From: Alphaproteobacteria bacterium
GTDB lineage: Bacteria; Pseudomonadota; Alphaproteobacteria; Micavibrionales; Micavibrionaceae
DNA length: 11,057 bases
Direction of reading: 5' to 3'
Assembly (NCBI GenBank): GCA_021776015.1
Contig: JAJFGT010000270.1
Coordinates: forward strand, 1 to 11,057
Shown: in pieces, positions 9,346-11,057 of the stretch
Layout: every line of letters begins with the position of its first letter
Position numbering within the stretch: position 1 is the first letter of the stretch
Translations under genes and position numbers: made by a program
Notes under the pieces: generated by a model
Seen by the model: the letters and a program-made list of their open reading frames with translations, nothing else
Databases searched by the model: none
Told to the model about the DNA's origin: nothing

Positions 9346-10305
9346 ATGACCTATAACCCTGACCTTAGAATTAAAGAAAAGCGTCATCCAGAAAAGCAAA
9401 AAAATCTGGATCGTCCGATGGGGCGTAAGCCTGATTGGATTCGAGTCAAGGCTCCCACTGGAAAAGTTTATCAAGAAACAAAAGCACTGGTAAATAATTT
9501 AAAGCTTACGACGGTCTGTGAAGAGGCCGGATGTCCTAATGTAGGGGAATGCTGGGAGAAAAAACATGCGACCTTTATGATTATGGGAGAAGTCTGCACG
9601 CGTGCCTGTTCTTTTTGTAATGTCGCCACAGGAAAACCAAATGAACTTGATAAATATGAACCCCTGAGAGTAGGGGTGGCTGTTGAGCAAATGGGACTAG
9701 AGCATGTTGTTATAACGTCGGTTGATAGGGATGATCTCAAAGATAGTGGAGCCACTCACTGGGTCAAAACAATTGAGGCTATTCGTTTTAAAGCTCCCCA
9801 AACAAGTGTTGAAATTCTTCCCGGAGATTTTAAAGGTGATCTAAAGGCTGTTGATCTCGTCACACAGGCAAAGCCTGATGTCTTTAATCATAATCTTGAG
9901 ACAGTTCCGCGCCTATACCCTACTATTCGCCCAGGAGCACGTTTCTTTCGCTCTCTCCGCTTACTAGAACGTGTAAAAGAAGTTGATCCTACGATCTTTA
10001 CCAAATCAGGAATTATGGTGGGGCTTGGCGAGACAAAAGAAGAGATAGGACAAGTCATGGATGATTTGCGCGCTGCCAATGTAGATTTTATTACGATTGG
10101 TCAATATCTTCAGCCGACACCAAAACATGCGCCAGTGGATCGTTTTTGGACACCTGATGAATTTCAATCTCTTGAAAAAATGGCGCGCGCGAAAGGATTC
10201 CTTATGGTTTCAGCCACACCACTTACACGTTCGTCTTATCATGCAGGGGATGATTTTAAAAAGCTCCGCGAGGCTCGAGAGAAAAAATTGGCTGTTGCAG
10301 GATAA
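9346..10305 (+). CDS. lipA: Lipoyl synthase
   Basis: LipA is a radical-SAM enzyme that inserts two sulfur atoms into the octanoyl chain attached to lipoyl domains, making the cofactor needed by PdhB and PdhC upstream. The 319 residues are normal length. Both iron-sulfur sites are visible. The auxiliary cluster cysteines are Cys58, Cys63 and Cys69 ([14 protein letters not shown]). The radical-SAM cysteines are Cys84, Cys88 and Cys91 (CTRACSFC). The conserved C-terminal motif [10 protein letters not shown] (295-304) contributes a serine ligand to the auxiliary cluster. The basic N-terminal extension (1-30) is common in alphaproteobacterial LipA. The ATG follows the previous stop by one base, and I see no good Shine-Dalgarno site, so translation may depend on coupling. 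LipB, which supplies the octanoyl group, is not in the window. Confidence 0.98.
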   Translation: MTYNPDLRIKEKRHPEKQKNLDRPMGRKPDWIRVKAPTGKVYQETKALVNNLKLTTVCEEAGCPNVGECWEKKHATFMIMGEVCTRACSFCNVATGKPNELDKYEPLRVGVAVEQMGLEHVVITSVDRDDLKDSGATHWVKTIEAIRFKAPQTSVEILPGDFKGDLKAVDLVTQAKPDVFNHNLETVPRLYPTIRPGARFFRSLRLLERVKEVDPTIFTKSGIMVGLGETKEEIGQVMDDLRAANVDFITIGQYLQPTPKHAPVDRFWTPDEFQSLEKMARAKGFLMVSATPLTRSSYHAGDDFKKLREAREKKLAVAG

Positions 10306-10308
10306 ATA

Positions 10309-10749
10309 ATGCTGCAACATATCGAAGAAAAAACACTCCCTTATACACAAAAACAGATGTTTGATCTTGTCGCAGATGTTGATCAATACAAAGACTTTGC
10401 GCCGTGGTGTATGGCAAGCCGTATTAATAAATGGGAAGAGAAGAACATATTTTATGCAGATTTAGTTGTGGGATATAATATGTTTCGAGAGAGATTTTCC
10501 TCTAAAGTTGTTTTAGAACCACATCAACGCTTAACAATCGAATATTTAAGCGGCCCTCTCAAACATTTAAAAAATGAATGGTCTTTTATTGCGAACAAAG
10601 ATGGAACTTGCACGATCCATTTTAATGTTGAGTTTGAGTTTAAAAACATCCTTCTTCAAGCTCTTGCTACACGCTTTTTTAACAAGGTTGTAAAGAGGAT
10701 GGTGTCTTCTTTTGAAAAGCGTGCCTGTGATCTGTATGGTAAGCCATAG
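10309..10749 (+). CDS. RatA/Coq10-family START-domain protein
   Basis: The 146 residues form a single START/polyketide-cyclase fold, a hydrophobic-ligand cavity protein. Relatives are Coq10, which binds ubiquinone and supports respiration, and the protein called RatA in E. coli. Family landmarks are LPYTQKQMFDLVADVDQYKDFAPWC (10-34), ADLVVGYNMFRERF (50-63), GPLKHLKNEWSF (81-92) and the C-terminal helix FFNKVVKRMVSSFEKRACDLYG. The order lipA then this gene is usual in alphaproteobacteria, which supports a respiratory role rather than a toxin role. That remains inference. It starts three bases after lipA, with AGGAT (10300-10304) as a modest ribosome-binding site. Its last 71 bases overlap the 3' end of the converging gene on the other strand. 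Confidence 0.93.
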   Translation: MLQHIEEKTLPYTQKQMFDLVADVDQYKDFAPWCMASRINKWEEKNIFYADLVVGYNMFRERFSSKVVLEPHQRLTIEYLSGPLKHLKNEWSFIANKDGTCTIHFNVEFEFKNILLQALATRFFNKVVKRMVSSFEKRACDLYGKP

Positions 10750-11057
10750 GATGTAATAACAACGAACAGACACCATAAGCATAGAAGAAGCTTCCCAAGT
10801 ACCACGCCTGCCAAATCCCGAATGTTACAAATATTATACTCAATATAGATATATAGAAGCTGGCGCAAAATATTGCCGTTATGTTTTTATATTTGAGTAA
10901 AGAAAAAAGAGGGAATACCAAAAAAGGAATAATCATAAGAACACCCAATAATCCAAAATCATACCAAATTTGTAAAAATCCGTTATGTGTATGGGGTGTA
11001 TTAGGTGTTTTAAAATGGTGCTCTCCCATATTAAATACATGTGATGAGATCGTATCT
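10679..11057 (-). CDS. C-terminal part of an O-antigen ligase/Wzy-like membrane protein (partial)
   Basis: This minus-strand reading frame enters from the right edge and ends at TAA (10681-10679), giving 125 C-terminal residues. The first part contains HTHNGFLQIWYDFGLLGVLM, a pattern typical of O-antigen ligase (WaaL) and Wzy-like polymerases, in which a periplasmic His-Asn segment precedes a transmembrane helix. At least two or three hydrophobic helices follow, covering GVLMIIPFLVFPLF, then CASFYISILSIIFVTFGI and GSFFYAYGVCSLLL. The polar tail ends in HRHAFQKKTPSSLQPC. The likely role is joining or polymerising surface polysaccharide at the periplasmic face, using undecaprenyl-linked donors. 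Ligase and polymerase cannot be separated from this fragment. The frame is open to the window edge, so the ATG at 11029 is internal, not the start. Confidence 0.8.
   Translation of the reverse strand, partial: DTISSHVFNMGEHHFKTPNTPHTHNGFLQIWYDFGLLGVLMIIPFLVFPLFSLLKYKNITAIFCASFYISILSIIFVTFGIWQAWYLGSFFYAYGVCSLLLHPMAYHTDHRHAFQKKTPSSLQPC

Noticed and set aside
9471..9755. Minus-strand open frame inside lipA
   Set aside because: It overlaps the cysteine-motif region of lipA completely, has low-complexity Ser/Thr composition, and shows no motif or ribosome-binding site of note.
10097..10309. Forward open frame in another phase at the end of lipA
   Set aside because: It lies within the conserved C-terminal part of lipA. 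The RSSYHA motif shows which frame is real.

Overview
This window reads as a chromosomal core-metabolism segment from an AT-rich alphaproteobacterium. The evidence is gene order and protein type. The series kdsA, eno, ftsB, pdhA, pdhB, pdhC, lpd, lipA, ratA/coq10 is the typical alphaproteobacterial arrangement, and PdhB carries its own N-terminal lipoyl domain, as in many alphaproteobacteria. I cannot name the genus. The low G+C content could suit a host-associated or streamlined lineage, but that is inference. All stop codons seen are TAA or TAG.

Layout. Positions 1-156 hold the 3' end of an unrecognised gene. Next come kdsA (KDO-8-phosphate synthase, for LPS inner core) and eno (enolase), 12 bases apart. 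After a 201-base gap that holds a possible promoter, ftsB (divisome protein) starts with no visible Shine-Dalgarno site. From about 3028 to 8408 lies the complete pyruvate dehydrogenase set: E1 alpha, E1 beta with a lipoyl domain, E2, a 60-residue lipoprotein, and E3. A promoter-like sequence then precedes an exported solute-binding protein of the family-3 type (8517-9344). It is followed almost without spacing by lipA (lipoyl synthase) and ratA/coq10 (START-domain protein). On the opposite strand, the end of a polytopic membrane protein resembling O-antigen ligase/Wzy enters from the right edge, and its 3' end overlaps that of ratA.

How the genes fit together. Enolase makes phosphoenolpyruvate, which KdsA uses directly and which leads through pyruvate (pyruvate kinase is not in the window) to the PDH complex. 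PDH needs lipoyl groups on PdhB and PdhC (Lys43 in each), and LipA completes that cofactor. Lpd reoxidises it. RatA/Coq10-type proteins are linked to ubiquinone function in respiration. The two genes that do not belong to this theme are the small lipoprotein between pdhC and lpd and the binding protein between lpd and lipA. They are the best candidates here for something not yet described. I see no mobile element, CRISPR array, tRNA or rRNA, and no intergenic gap over 300 bases.
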